From positions 271,732 through 335,731 of the forward strand of contig JAEZDD010000004.1 of NCBI GenBank assembly GCA_023429785.1: a stretch of 64,000 nt of DNA, in the 5' to 3' direction. This DNA comes from Bacillota bacterium. GTDB lineage: Bacteria; Bacillota; Clostridia; Oscillospirales; Ruminococcaceae. The notes under the pieces are model-generated. The model made no database searches. It was given only the letters and a program-made list of their open reading frames with translations, and had not been told where the DNA came from. A program made the position numbers and the translations under genes. Below, piece by piece: positions 51,257 to 60,339 of the stretch (position 1 is its first letter; the number at the start of each line of letters is the position of its first letter).

Positions 51257-52138
51257 ATGAAACTTAAAATAACCAATCTCACGAAAGACTATAAAGGGCT
51301 GAGGGCGCTTGATAACTTTACATATTCATTTTCAGAAGGGGTGTATGGGCTTTTAGGCCCGAATGGTGCGGGGAAGTCAACCCTCATGAACATCATTACC
51401 GATAATGTTACCGCAACAAGCGGTGAGATTACCTTTGACGAAAAGAATATTCTTGAGCTAGGGAAGGATTTTCGAAAAATCCTTGGCTTTATGCCACAGC
51501 AGCAGGGGCTTTATCCTAATTTCACGCTTGTAAGATTTTTATACTATATGGCGGCACTAAAAGGAATTCCCACAAAGGAAGCAACAAAACAGATTGACAG
51601 CCTAATCAAAACCGTCAATCTTGAGGATGCCAGAAATAAGCGTCTCGGTGGCTTTTCTGGCGGAATGAAGCAAAGGGCGCTTATCGCTCAGGCTTTGCTT
51701 GGGAATCCAAAGGTGATCATTCTTGATGAGCCGACTGCCGGGCTTGACCCAAAGGAAAGAATAAGGATAAGAAACCTAATATCAGAAATTTCATTTGACA
51801 AGATTGTGATAATTGCAACCCATGTGGTTTCTGATATTGAGTTTATTGCAAAGGATATTCTGCTGCTTAAAAAAGGTCAGATTATTGCAAGCGATAAACC
51901 ACATATTCTTTGCGAGCAGATAAACGGAAAAACCTTTGAAATAAAAACTGACCTTGATAATGTTAAAACTGTTTGCAGAGAATTCAAGGTGGGAAACATC
52001 TCAAAGGACAATGAAAATGTCTACATAAGAGTTATTTCGGACAAGCAGCCAGAGAATTATGCTTTCACAGCAGTAAAGCCGACGCTTGAGGATTTGTATC
52101 TCAATTACTTTGACGAGGATTTAGCTTATGAGAATTGA
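51257..52138 (+). CDS. ABC transporter ATP-binding protein
   Basis: The 293-residue ATPase has Walker A GPNGAGKST (34-42), Q-loop region GFMPQQQGLYPNFT, signature FSGGMKQR, Walker B VIILDEPTAGLDP and the H-loop ATHVV, then a C-terminal extension of about 80 residues as in exporters of the bacitracin/lantibiotic (BcrA/CcmA) type. AAGGGG precedes the ATG. It overlaps the permease gene by 11 bp, so the pair forms one transporter. The export substrate, possibly a peptide antibiotic, is inferred. Base composition is less AT-rich than the island to its right. Confidence 0.92.
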   Translation: MKLKITNLTKDYKGLRALDNFTYSFSEGVYGLLGPNGAGKSTLMNIITDNVTATSGEITFDEKNILELGKDFRKILGFMPQQQGLYPNFTLVRFLYYMAALKGIPTKEATKQIDSLIKTVNLEDARNKRLGGFSGGMKQRALIAQALLGNPKVIILDEPTAGLDPKERIRIRNLISEISFDKIVIIATHVVSDIEFIAKDILLLKKGQIIASDKPHILCEQINGKTFEIKTDLDNVKTVCREFKVGNISKDNENVYIRVISDKQPENYAFTAVKPTLEDLYLNYFDEDLAYEN

Positions 52139-54302
52139 GAGAAATGAGTTTATAAAAATATTTACGAAGAAAACGATACTTATTATATTTTTAGGCTTTG
52201 CAATACTTAACGCGGGGATTGTAATAAATAATATTTATCAGAAAAGTGACTTGATTACATACACACCTCAGGCATACAAGGCGATTTATAACGATATGTC
52301 GGGGCTTTCAAATCAAGAGGCAAGTGATTATGTAAACAAGCTAGTAGAAACAATTCAGTTTGACCCGACTCTAGGCGAATCTATAATAAACGGGAAGCTG
52401 AAATACACCGACAATGTAATTTCGGAAGGGAGCCTTTATCGTGAAGTTTTTGACAATATAGATTCGTGTATTAACTATGACAAGTACCTTAAAAATATTG
52501 ATGATACAGCACAGACGACAAGCACGATGTCTATTTTCTCAAAGCCGAATTCCTTCAGCTATAAGAATATTCAGAAAACCCCTGCTGATTTTGCAAAGCT
52601 CAAAGGGACACAGCTTGAATTTGGACCGTCCAAGGGAATAGTGAATGCAACAGATTTTTTAGCCACTGATGTTATCGCAGTGGTGTTAATTCTTATTGTC
52701 ATAATGTCATTGCTCACACGAGAAAAGGAGCTGTCACAGCTTTCACTATCAAAAACGACCTATAAAGGGCGGATAAGGCTGAATGTCGCAAAGCTCGGTA
52801 TTGTGTTTCTAAGCTGTATTTTCATTGAGGCAATATTATATGGCGGGAACCTTGTGATTTCCTATATCGGCTATGGCTTCGGTGATTTAAGCAGACCGAT
52901 TCAGTCGGTTGCGGGTTTTATTTCCTGCAATATGACAATATCAGTTATGCAGTATTTCATTCTGTTTTTACTTTCGAAGCTGTTTATATATTTCGTTATT
53001 GCTTCGCTGATGTATATGGTCGCAGTAATTTGTAAGAATGCAGTTCAGGTTTATATCACTCTGGGTGCTGTGTTTGGAATAAGTGCCGTTTTGTTTTATA
53101 CCATCGCCCCGACAAGCTGGCTTTCACTTTTAAAATATCTCAATCTTGTGAGCTTTTTAAATGTTTCAAAGATGTTTCAAAGCTATCTTAATCTGAATTT
53201 CTTTGGCTCGCCGGTCAATTATGTTCAGACGTTTATTATCTTCTGCATTGGTATGCTTGCAATTTTCATTTATCTTGCGATAGTGATTTTTTCAGAGCAG
53301 AAAGAAGCGGGAACGTCTAAATTCTCAATCAATTTCAGCTTTATAAAGACATATAAAAACACAAGTGTGTTTCTGCACGAGTGTTATAAAATTCTTATAT
53401 CCGGCAAGGTGCTGTTTATAATTATTGCTTTCGGACTGTTGATTTTATATACCTATAAGCCGGTGACAGAAACCTTTATCAGCTATGATGATGTGTACTA
53501 TAAGGTGAATATGAAGCAGCTTGAGGGGCCGGTCACTCAGGATAAGCTTGATTTCATTAAGCAGGAGGACGCACGATATCAGAAAATCCATGATGAAATC
53601 AACAAGGTAATGGCTGACGCAGATAATCAGCAATCAAAAATGATGGTGATACAGAGATATCAGGAACAGCTTCAGCCTGAATCAGCTTTTAACAAGGTGA
53701 AGCAACATTCACAATATATTCAGAAAAACAATTCTGATTTCGTTTATGACTCCGGATACAAGCTTCTGACGGGTGATTATTCGGCGAGAAACCAGGATTC
53801 TAAGCTTGCTCTTATTGCTGTGGCAATGTGCATTTGCTGTCTGGTCGGAGTATATTCTGTTGAGTATCAGAACAGGGCAAGCATACTTCTTCGCTGTTCA
53901 AAAAACGGCAGGGGGAAGACCTTCGCAAGCAAGCTGATTATATCTTCTGTCATAGTTCTGACTATATTTTGCGTGACATATATACCCTATTTTTATAATG
54001 TTTTATCCGCATATGGAACAAGCTCGCTATCATCTCCGGCTTGCAGCTTAGAAAATCTCAGCCGAATCCCACACAGCATAAGTATTCTGCAATACCTTAT
54101 TATAATAAGCATAATTAGATTTATCGGGTTAATATTATCAATGCTTGTGATTTTCATTTTCTCAGTGAAACTGAAAAGCTATCTCGCTTCAATGCTTTCA
54201 AGCACAGGGGTATTGATTTTGCCACTTGTATTCTCCTTGCTTGGTATTAAGATGTTTAACTATTGTCTGATTTCACCTTTTTTGATTGGGAATGTGTTTT
54301 AG
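52128..54302 (+). CDS. Large ABC-2-type permease
   Basis: The 724-residue membrane protein appears to be two fused permease halves: a TM at about 14-33, a large external loop, TMs at about 180-405, a second anchor at about 430-450, an external loop of about 130 residues, and TMs at about 560-720. This is the ABC-2 exporter layout with large extracellular domains. It overlaps the ATPase gene by 11 bp and is surely its partner. I cannot assign the substrate. It is followed by the terminator at 54330. Confidence 0.85.
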   Translation: MRIERNEFIKIFTKKTILIIFLGFAILNAGIVINNIYQKSDLITYTPQAYKAIYNDMSGLSNQEASDYVNKLVETIQFDPTLGESIINGKLKYTDNVISEGSLYREVFDNIDSCINYDKYLKNIDDTAQTTSTMSIFSKPNSFSYKNIQKTPADFAKLKGTQLEFGPSKGIVNATDFLATDVIAVVLILIVIMSLLTREKELSQLSLSKTTYKGRIRLNVAKLGIVFLSCIFIEAILYGGNLVISYIGYGFGDLSRPIQSVAGFISCNMTISVMQYFILFLLSKLFIYFVIASLMYMVAVICKNAVQVYITLGAVFGISAVLFYTIAPTSWLSLLKYLNLVSFLNVSKMFQSYLNLNFFGSPVNYVQTFIIFCIGMLAIFIYLAIVIFSEQKEAGTSKFSINFSFIKTYKNTSVFLHECYKILISGKVLFIIIAFGLLILYTYKPVTETFISYDDVYYKVNMKQLEGPVTQDKLDFIKQEDARYQKIHDEINKVMADADNQQSKMMVIQRYQEQLQPESAFNKVKQHSQYIQKNNSDFVYDSGYKLLTGDYSARNQDSKLALIAVAMCICCLVGVYSVEYQNRASILLRCSKNGRGKTFASKLIISSVIVLTIFCVTYIPYFYNVLSAYGTSSLSSPACSLENLSRIPHSISILQYLIIISIIRFIGLILSMLVIFIFSVKLKSYLASMLSSTGVLILPLVFSLLGIKMFNYCLISPFLIGNVF

Positions 54303-54329
54303 GGCAATTGTAAGTTTTAATGCAAAATA

Positions 54330-54362
54330 AAATACCAGATATTATATGTATCTGGTATTTTT
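54330..54362. terminator. Hairpin terminator next to att-like site 1
   Basis: Perfect 12-bp stem AAATACCAGATA/TATCTGGTATTT with a 7-nt loop. It works for the ABC operon on the plus strand; on the minus strand it lies directly downstream of the tRNA 3'-end fragment, as a tRNA terminator would. Confidence 0.85.
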
Positions 54363-54385
54363 GGTTGGGATGGAAGGGTTTGAAT
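54361..54385 (-). repeat. tRNA 3'-end fragment, att-like direct repeat copy 1
   Basis: On the minus strand the sequence reads as the end of a tRNA: T-loop TTCAAAC, T-stem strand CCTTC, acceptor strand CATCCCA, discriminator A, CCA. The 5' part of the tRNA is absent. The 25 bp match copy 2 (60340-60364) with two mismatches. The two copies bracket the 6-kb AT-rich peptide/ABC island. Confidence 0.7.
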
Positions 54386-54889
54386 AAACTACCTTCGGGT
54401 TATGAAAAAGATTTTTTTGTTAAAAAATGATATTATTTCTAATGATTTGAGGTTAGTTATAGTTATGATAGGGTTGATTTATTGTAATTTTAGTAAATTA
54501 TTACGGTTTATAATGTAGATTAACAACATATAAACAACAGAGTGTGATTGATTTAATATTAATACACTTTTTTCATGTATAATAATTACTACAATTCCAG
54601 TTGGAACAAGTTAATAATAATATATTTAAATATTTTCTATTATTTGTAATTTTTTATAAATATAATTTAAATATTATGGTAATATTAAACATAATGCTGA
54701 ATTTTTGTATTTTTATTGAATATTAATAAAATATGTGATATCGTTATTAATAGATAAATTTTGTAAGATATGTATTTATTAACTAAAATAATAAAGTTTC
54801 AACCTAATTATATTTTAATATTAAACCTCATTGAATGCAATACATACGTTTGTATTTGTTGAGAATAATATAAATTTAAAGAATAAAGG
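54386..54889. other. AT-rich region upstream of the secreted-peptide gene
   Basis: About 500 bp with no convincing gene. A 38-codon frame at 54402 (MKKIFLLKNDIIS...) lacks a ribosome binding site. Near 54840-54856 AATACATACGTTTGTATT is a small inverted repeat close to the peptide gene and may be an operator. Confidence 0.4.
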
Positions 54890-54945
54890 ATGATAAGAAT
54901 GATAGTAAGACTAAAAAGAAGCTTGTATATAGCTTTTTTGCTATT

Positions 54946-55356
54946 ATGACTTTATTTGTCGTAATAACATCAGTTGGCATAATAGGTGTAAATGGGGCCG
55001 GGAATTATCATGATTCTCATGAATTAATTCCTTATAGTGGCGATGGTTGTGACATTTCTACAACAAGTAGAGGAAAATGGGATTATACGTCATCATATAT
55101 AAAAGTACTTCCTACTTCTCAATGTGGTGTGTTAGTTGATGTAATGGGGAATAATGTCCAATATCCATTAGCTAATTTTTATAGTGTACTTAATAGGTGT
55201 ACATATGGACCTTCAAAACTAGTTGGACCAGGACAATATGCATATCTTCCTAATCTTGTTAAGGAAAGAGGTTTCAGCTACTGCAATCTTGCTATGATGA
55301 CAACAACACATAATGCGTGCTTAGTTGATATTCTCTGGAGCCCAGATAGTATATAA
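54946..55356 (+). CDS. Small secreted five-cysteine peptide (bacteriocin-like), start probably frameshifted
   Basis: The 136-residue open frame begins inside a hydrophobic signal segment (LFVVITSVGIIGVNGA). Upstream in the same frame the codons read KNDSKTKKKLVYSFFAIM, a typical basic signal-peptide N-terminus, but the AAGGATG start at 54890 is one base out of frame: restoring one G would give MDKNDSKTKKKL. The predicted mature domain of about 115 residues has cysteines at 35, 60, 85, 113 and 125 (numbered in this frame), the segment DYTSSYIKV and the C-terminal WSPDSI. I do not recognise a named family. Its place at the head of an ABC/accessory operon suggests an exported toxin or signal. 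Confidence 0.6.
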   Translation: MTLFVVITSVGIIGVNGAGNYHDSHELIPYSGDGCDISTTSRGKWDYTSSYIKVLPTSQCGVLVDVMGNNVQYPLANFYSVLNRCTYGPSKLVGPGQYAYLPNLVKERGFSYCNLAMMTTTHNACLVDILWSPDSI

Positions 55357-55455
55357 TTAGTAAATAGTACGGAAAACTTTAGTAATTATATTATAAAGTT
55401 TTCCGTAAATTTCATATAAATACTTTTTAAGGCAAATAGTTTTTAGGAGATTATT

Positions 55456-56145
55456 ATGAAAAATAAAGTAAAGATTATTATTATTATTTTATTACTTTGT
55501 ATGATTGGATTTATTTGTTATGGATTTTTAAAAGATAAGATGTATTTACCAAAGAATAATTTATGGAATAACAATAAAAGCTCAACAGATCACAAGAATA
55601 TTTCCTCAGGAGATGATATAGAGGGTATTCATGCGATTGATAATCCGGATTTAAAAGTTGGATTAAATACCCCCATAGAAGCTTATAATTTAACCTTTAC
55701 TGCAAATAGCGTTGAAATGACAAAAAAACTAAATAAAAAATTCCCAAACCCCAATGTATATTTAAGTGCTACTGAATTTAAATTTGATAATGACGGAAAT
55801 ATTACAAATAACTATAGTTACTATACTGTTAATTTGACTGTAAAAAATCGTACTAATGAAAAAATAGAATATTGGTTAAATTCTTTTCAATTATTAGCAA
55901 AAGACCAAGACTTCAAACAGATATTTACTATGCAGTCTGAAGTGTTTTTAAGTGATAAAGATAATTTTGCGGATAAAAACTATTTTGAAAATAGTTTTGA
56001 ACCAAACAGCGAAAAAATTATTACCATAGGTTTTATCATAAAAGATGAAGATTACGAAAAAACGCCTCATGTTGAGTTAATAATCAATAAAAGCGGAAGT
56101 CCAGATGATAAAAATAAATCTATGAGGTTTATAAAATTGAAATAA
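55456..56145 (+). CDS. Membrane-anchored accessory protein, DUF4352/DUF5027-like
   Basis: The 229-residue protein has an N-terminal TM anchor (about 7-25, KVKIIIIILLLCMIGFICYGF), a polar linker, and an external beta-sandwich-like domain (about 75-225) with the pattern PIEAYNLTFTANSVEMT...YYTVNLTVKNRTNEKIEYWLNSFQLLAKD...PNSEKIITIGFIIKDEDYE. Alternating strands and the LTVKNRTNEK motif resemble DUF4352-type immunity or chaperone-like lipoprotein domains. TAGGAG precedes the ATG. It lies between the peptide gene and the permeases, and the island has a second protein of similar design at its end (59307-59876). Confidence 0.72.
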   Translation: MKNKVKIIIIILLLCMIGFICYGFLKDKMYLPKNNLWNNNKSSTDHKNISSGDDIEGIHAIDNPDLKVGLNTPIEAYNLTFTANSVEMTKKLNKKFPNPNVYLSATEFKFDNDGNITNNYSYYTVNLTVKNRTNEKIEYWLNSFQLLAKDQDFKQIFTMQSEVFLSDKDNFADKNYFENSFEPNSEKIITIGFIIKDEDYEKTPHVELIINKSGSPDDKNKSMRFIKLK

Positions 56146-56159
56146 CTGGAGTGTTACAA

Positions 56160-56984
56160 TTGAAAAGAATGCTGAAAATTGAAATATCCCGTGCATTTAA
56201 GAATAAGGCTCTGATATTTTCATTAATTATTGGCACTGCAATAGCATCTGCACAAATTTTGTTTAGAGTAATTCCCTTATCAAAAGAAATTGATGAGTAT
56301 TTATTCTATAATAAGCCTATGGCTCATATAGGTTGGCTATTTTGCGCATGGATTGGCGGAAATTTAGCTTCTCCTGAGAATTATCTTTTTTATCTTTTAT
56401 TACCGATGTTGGCAACAATTCCATTTGCCGATTCATTTTATTGTGATAGAAAAAGCGGATACATTAAAAATGTGTTTATAAGAGCAAAAAAAAGTCATTA
56501 TTATATTTCAAAATATATCGCAACGTTCATTTCAGGTGGTATTGCCATTTTCATTCCATTGTTGACAAATTTAGCAATCTCAAGCTTGATTTTGCCTTCA
56601 ATGTTACCACAGGCTTCAGCTGGTTTTTTTGCTGTAAATAATACAAGTATGTGGGGGGAGCTATTTTATACGCATCCATACATATATATTTTTCTTTATA
56701 TGATAATTGACTTCATTTTTGGCGGATTGTTTGCAACTATTTCACTGGTCGTTGGATTTATTGCTGAACAAAGGTTTATTGCATTGATTTCGCCGTTTAT
56801 AATTTACCTTTTCACTTTCTCATTATGTAATTTACTTAAAGCATATAAATTCTCACCAATGAGTTTTCTCGTTCCTGGCTGGGGAGATACAAGTTCGGTA
56901 ATTATTTTTTCTGAAATGCTTATTTTAGGGTTAATTACATTTTCATATTTCGTTTTGAAAGGTGTAAGAAATGATACTTTCTGA
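56160..56984 (+). CDS. ABC-2-type permease subunit 1
   Basis: 274 residues from a TTG at 56160 (CTGGAG 9 nt upstream); a GTG at 56151 is too close and an ATG at 56169 too far from the ribosome binding site. A basic N-terminus (KRMLKIEISRAFKNKA) is followed by about six TM helices, typical of ABC-2 exporter permeases. It overlaps the next permease by 14 bp. The three consecutive permeases share design but little sequence and probably form one transporter with the ATPase at 58628. Confidence 0.82.
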   Translation: MKRMLKIEISRAFKNKALIFSLIIGTAIASAQILFRVIPLSKEIDEYLFYNKPMAHIGWLFCAWIGGNLASPENYLFYLLLPMLATIPFADSFYCDRKSGYIKNVFIRAKKSHYYISKYIATFISGGIAIFIPLLTNLAISSLILPSMLPQASAGFFAVNNTSMWGELFYTHPYIYIFLYMIIDFIFGGLFATISLVVGFIAEQRFIALISPFIIYLFTFSLCNLLKAYKFSPMSFLVPGWGDTSSVIIFSEMLILGLITFSYFVLKGVRNDTF

Positions 56985-57756
56985 AATAAAATTATGGACG
57001 AAAATGTTTTTCAAAAGTGTTGGTTGCTGTAAACTGATTATTATAATATACATTTTTGTACTTTCAGCAATAATTTTTTTAAGTATTCTATTAAATTTTA
57101 GTTACTCATATTCTAGAAATCAGGGATATTGCCTTGCTGATTGTTTTATGTTTTTATCCAACCCAAGTTTTTGGGGATTATTTATAATACCTTTGTCAAT
57201 ATTTTTGATTTTTCACTTGCTAAAATATGATAATAACTTCAATTTTATTTCTCGATTTAGAAGTAAAAGTAGCATTTGGTTTCAACAAGTATTTAAAAGC
57301 TTTGTAATTTCATTTTGTTTAACAATATATTCAGTTTTATTAACGCTTTTTATAGGCAGTTTTTTATCAGATAACTTAATTAACTGGAATATCGAAAACA
57401 GTATTTATTTTTTAGTTAATAAAACAACAACAGATAATTATACTTTTTTAGAGGTAGTCTTAATAACGTTTTTTAGTATGTTAATTATTATGATTACAAT
57501 TAATTTAGTTGCTGTTTTTTTACAATGGGTTACAAATAATAGCACAATAAGCTGGCTATATGTCATTTTAATTAGTGGGCTCAATTTATTCGGGGGGAAA
57601 TATTGTATTATATCAGGAAGAGCAATTGTTGGATATAGAGAAATGCAAAATATTATATACAGCGTTTTGGGAATGGTATTAAGTGTTATATTAATAATTA
57701 TAGTTATTATATTAGGCAAAGTCTTTTCAAAGAGAAAGGAATTTCTTTATGAATAG
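56971..57756 (+). CDS. ABC-2-type permease subunit 2
   Basis: 261 residues, ATG at 56971 inside the previous gene. A basic amphipathic start (SEIKLWTKMFFKSVGC) and about six hydrophobic segments (near 22-42, 62-82, 108-130, 160-185, 190-207 and 230-252). No ATP-binding motif. The short overlaps on both sides (14 and 8 bp) show tight translational coupling. Partner choice is inferred from the operon. Confidence 0.8.
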   Translation: MILSEIKLWTKMFFKSVGCCKLIIIIYIFVLSAIIFLSILLNFSYSYSRNQGYCLADCFMFLSNPSFWGLFIIPLSIFLIFHLLKYDNNFNFISRFRSKSSIWFQQVFKSFVISFCLTIYSVLLTLFIGSFLSDNLINWNIENSIYFLVNKTTTDNYTFLEVVLITFFSMLIIMITINLVAVFLQWVTNNSTISWLYVILISGLNLFGGKYCIISGRAIVGYREMQNIIYSVLGMVLSVILIIIVIILGKVFSKRKEFLYE

Positions 57757-58591
57757 TACTTTTCTAAAACAAATTAAGCATGACATTCAAATTGGGATAC
57801 TATACTCATGGAAGATTTTTATTCCATTTATTACAATATTTCTGTTAGCCAGTGCTGACTTTAGTAGTCATTCCTCAAGAGTTACTTCACACTTACTTAT
57901 TCAAAAAGAACCATCATTTTCGGATTATGCAATTGATATTTTTAAAGGTATGCCCATATTTAATCCTTCATCTTTTTTTACTAAATTTGAAATTCCTGCA
58001 CTTTTTTTATTTATTACTATTTATTTATCATATATTATTGGAAAATATCCTTTCAAAGATTTAAAAGGATTTGGAATACAAATTTTACTTCGTTCAAAAA
58101 AACGAAGTAATTGGTGGTTTAGTAAATGCATTTGGTGTATGTTTAATGTTATTATAATGTACATAATTGCTTACGTAATTTTTTTCTTTTTTATACTTAA
58201 AACAGGAAATTTCACGTTTTTTAATAATCCAGTGATTAATCAGACTGTATCAGAAGTTGATTCATCAAGATTGAAAGAGCTTGATTTATTTTTAGTGGTT
58301 TATATATTACCAATTACAACTTCATTTACTCTTTCATTATTACAAATGGTAATATCAATGTTTACAAAACCTATAATAGGAAATATATTAATAATTTGCT
58401 TAATAGTATTTTCTGCATATTTTTGTAAATCTTTTCTAGTTGGAAATTATATAATGATATTAAGAAATGAATGTGTAATTTCTAACGCTGGAGTTAATAC
58501 AATAACAGGTTTGATAATTAATGCGATAATTTCAATATTATGTATTATTATTGGAGCTATAAAATTCAAGAAAATTGATATATTGAATTAG
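57749..58591 (+). CDS. ABC-2-type permease subunit 3
   Basis: The 280-residue integral membrane protein has about six TM segments and a basic N-terminal start (FLKQIKHDIQIGILYSWKIFIP). AAAGGAA precedes the ATG; the 8-bp overlap with the upstream permease is characteristic of this operon. A 36-bp gap then leads to the ATPase gene. It is strongly AT-rich in codon choice, unlike the core genome to the left. Confidence 0.8.
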   Translation: MNSTFLKQIKHDIQIGILYSWKIFIPFITIFLLASADFSSHSSRVTSHLLIQKEPSFSDYAIDIFKGMPIFNPSSFFTKFEIPALFLFITIYLSYIIGKYPFKDLKGFGIQILLRSKKRSNWWFSKCIWCMFNVIIMYIIAYVIFFFFILKTGNFTFFNNPVINQTVSEVDSSRLKELDLFLVVYILPITTSFTLSLLQMVISMFTKPIIGNILIICLIVFSAYFCKSFLVGNYIMILRNECVISNAGVNTITGLIINAIISILCIIIGAIKFKKIDILN

Positions 58592-58627
58592 ATTTTAGCA
58601 ATAAACTTATAGAAAGGGAGCAATGTA

Positions 58628-59314
58628 ATGCAAATTGTGGTTGAAAATTTGTCGAAAAGCTTTTCAGGAGTATCTGTACTAAATAATATAAATATTAAAA
58701 TGGAATCAGGAAAAATTTATGGCTTAAATGGTAAAAATGGTTCAGGTAAGACGATGTTAATGCGTGCAATTTGTGGATTTATTACACCAAGTAGCGGACG
58801 AGTAATTATTGACGGCGATATTTTAGGAAAAGAAATATCATTTCCTAAAAGCATAGGCGTTCTAATTGAAAATCCAGGATTTATTGCAGGCTATTCCGGA
58901 TATAAAAACTTAAAAATTTTAGCTGATATACAAGGGAAAATTACAGATGTAGAAATTAAAAATGCAATTCGCGAAGTGGGTTTAAATCCAGATGACAAGA
59001 AAAAGTATAAGAAGTACTCGCTCGGTATGAAACAAAAACTAGGAATTGCGGCAGCGATAATGGAAAATCCTGATATTATTATTCTAGATGAACCTTTAAA
59101 TGGACTTGATGAAAGTAGTGTAAACTCTATAAAAGTCATTTTACATACATATCGTGATAATGGTGGATTAATAATCATTACTTGTCATGACAGAGAAGAA
59201 CTTGAATTTATATCTGATGAGATATTTTTTATTGAAAATGGAAGTATTATTAATAAAACTTCTTTCATAGAAAGAGATCTAAATTCGGATGATAAGGATA
59301 ATGAAAATGAATAG
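58628..59314 (+). CDS. ABC transporter ATP-binding protein of the peptide island
   Basis: The 228-residue ATPase has Walker A GKNGSGKTM (35-43), signature YSLGMKQKLGIAAA (LGMKQ instead of SGGQ), Walker B IIILDEPLNGLD and H-loop TCHDREEL. It belongs to the lantibiotic-immunity/BcrA-like group of small exporter ATPases. GAAAGGGAG lies 8 nt before the ATG. It energises the three upstream permeases and overlaps the last accessory gene by 8 bp. Confidence 0.9.
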   Translation: MQIVVENLSKSFSGVSVLNNINIKMESGKIYGLNGKNGSGKTMLMRAICGFITPSSGRVIIDGDILGKEISFPKSIGVLIENPGFIAGYSGYKNLKILADIQGKITDVEIKNAIREVGLNPDDKKKYKKYSLGMKQKLGIAAAIMENPDIIILDEPLNGLDESSVNSIKVILHTYRDNGGLIIITCHDREELEFISDEIFFIENGSIINKTSFIERDLNSDDKDNENE

Positions 59315-59876
59315 TATAAATCGAAAATTATTAATAGCTGGGATTATTCTAATTTCCATTTTGTTTTTAGTTTTATTTTTGATTCGATATAATTATTTAA
59401 ATACAAAATATCCAGAAGTAATAATTGATTCATCCAGTATGAATGAGCCAGTCAACTATTTTGATTTTTCTTTATGTGCTGAAAAGTATGCGATAATAAA
59501 TCAGAATGAAATTAAGGAAAAGAATATTATATCTGAACAATTACCGTCTGGATTTGAAACAAAAATGGTACTTGTTACTCTAAATATAAAGAATACAAGC
59601 ACACAGGAAAAAACTATTGAATTATATCCATTTGTTTTAGAATCAAATGGATGGAGAAGTGCATTTGATTTTGAAGCGTTTAATAAACTAAATTCTGAAA
59701 ATGTATCAACATCACTTAGGTTAAAACCAGGTAAGTCACAAACAGTAATATTGCCATTTACAATGTATAATTCACAGTTTAAAAAAGATTATTGGGCAAA
59801 ATTACAAAACAAAGAGTTCGATTTAATATTTTCACTTTATCCAATCAAAAAATATATTAAATTGTATAATGGTTAA
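59307..59876 (+). CDS. Membrane-anchored accessory protein, DUF5028-like
   Basis: 189 residues from the ATG at 59307 (AAGGA 8 nt upstream; ATGs at 59289 and 59301 are also possible). One N-terminal TM (about 6-25, LLIAGIILISILFLVLFLI), then an external domain with ETKMVLVTLNIKNTSTQEKTIELYPFVLES and RLKPGKSQTVILPFTMYNSQF. This is the same kind of beta-rich layout as the protein encoded at 55456, though the two sequences are not obviously alignable. Together they bracket the transporter, as immunity or substrate-handling lipoproteins do in bacteriocin clusters. Family name from memory; function unknown. Confidence 0.68.
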   Translation: MNSINRKLLIAGIILISILFLVLFLIRYNYLNTKYPEVIIDSSSMNEPVNYFDFSLCAEKYAIINQNEIKEKNIISEQLPSGFETKMVLVTLNIKNTSTQEKTIELYPFVLESNGWRSAFDFEAFNKLNSENVSTSLRLKPGKSQTVILPFTMYNSQFKKDYWAKLQNKEFDLIFSLYPIKKYIKLYNG

Positions 59877-60300
59877 AATTAAAAATATTATTCTGCCATG
59901 AAAGTTGTTGAAATTTTAAAGGTTTTGGAACAGCTAATTCAGCTTGCTAATAGTAAATATATCATTAAAAATAAGCTTCAACGGAAATGGCTAAAATGCA
60001 ATTGGAAAATATGGCAAACTTTTTTCACTAAATGAATTTAAACACATTCTTTAAGAATTATAAAAGTGAAGGATTATAAGCAGAAAAGTTAATGAAAAGG
60101 CCAACATATTTGTTGACAAAATTCATATCACAGTTTATACAAAAAACGCACAAAAAGAAAAAGCAACTCATATTCAGATGAAATAATAAAAATTATTTGT
60201 ACTATGTTATAGGATATCAAATAATATTATAAAGACATGGGGAAATTATGAAAACTATGAGCTTAAAGTCAAAAGTAATTTTATGTACATAAAAAAATAA
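59877..60300 (+). other. Decayed, AT-rich region with no intact gene
   Basis: About 420 bp with short broken frames. One reads MKVVEILKVLEQLIQLANS (from 59898); another, after stops, reads VNEKANIFVDKIHITVYTKNAQKEKATHIQ near 60090-60180, which vaguely resembles the C-terminal part of a recombinase. No start, ribosome binding site or full domain is left. Best read as a remnant of an older mobile gene. Confidence 0.4.
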
Positions 60301-60335
60301 GAAAAAAACCTTCCCGCCGATTTAGCAGGAAGGTT
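60301..60335 (-). terminator. Hairpin terminator next to att-like site 2
   Basis: AACCTTCCCGC pairs with GCAGGAAGGTT (60307-60335, one mismatch). On the minus strand it is followed by a run of T. It lies directly downstream of the tRNA 3'-end fragment, the same layout as at copy 1. Confidence 0.8.
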
Positions 60336-60339
60336 AAAT

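Noticed and set aside
54402..54518. 38-codon frame MKKIFLLKNDIIS...
   Set aside because: Looks like a small membrane peptide, but there is no ribosome binding site and the composition is simply AT-rich.
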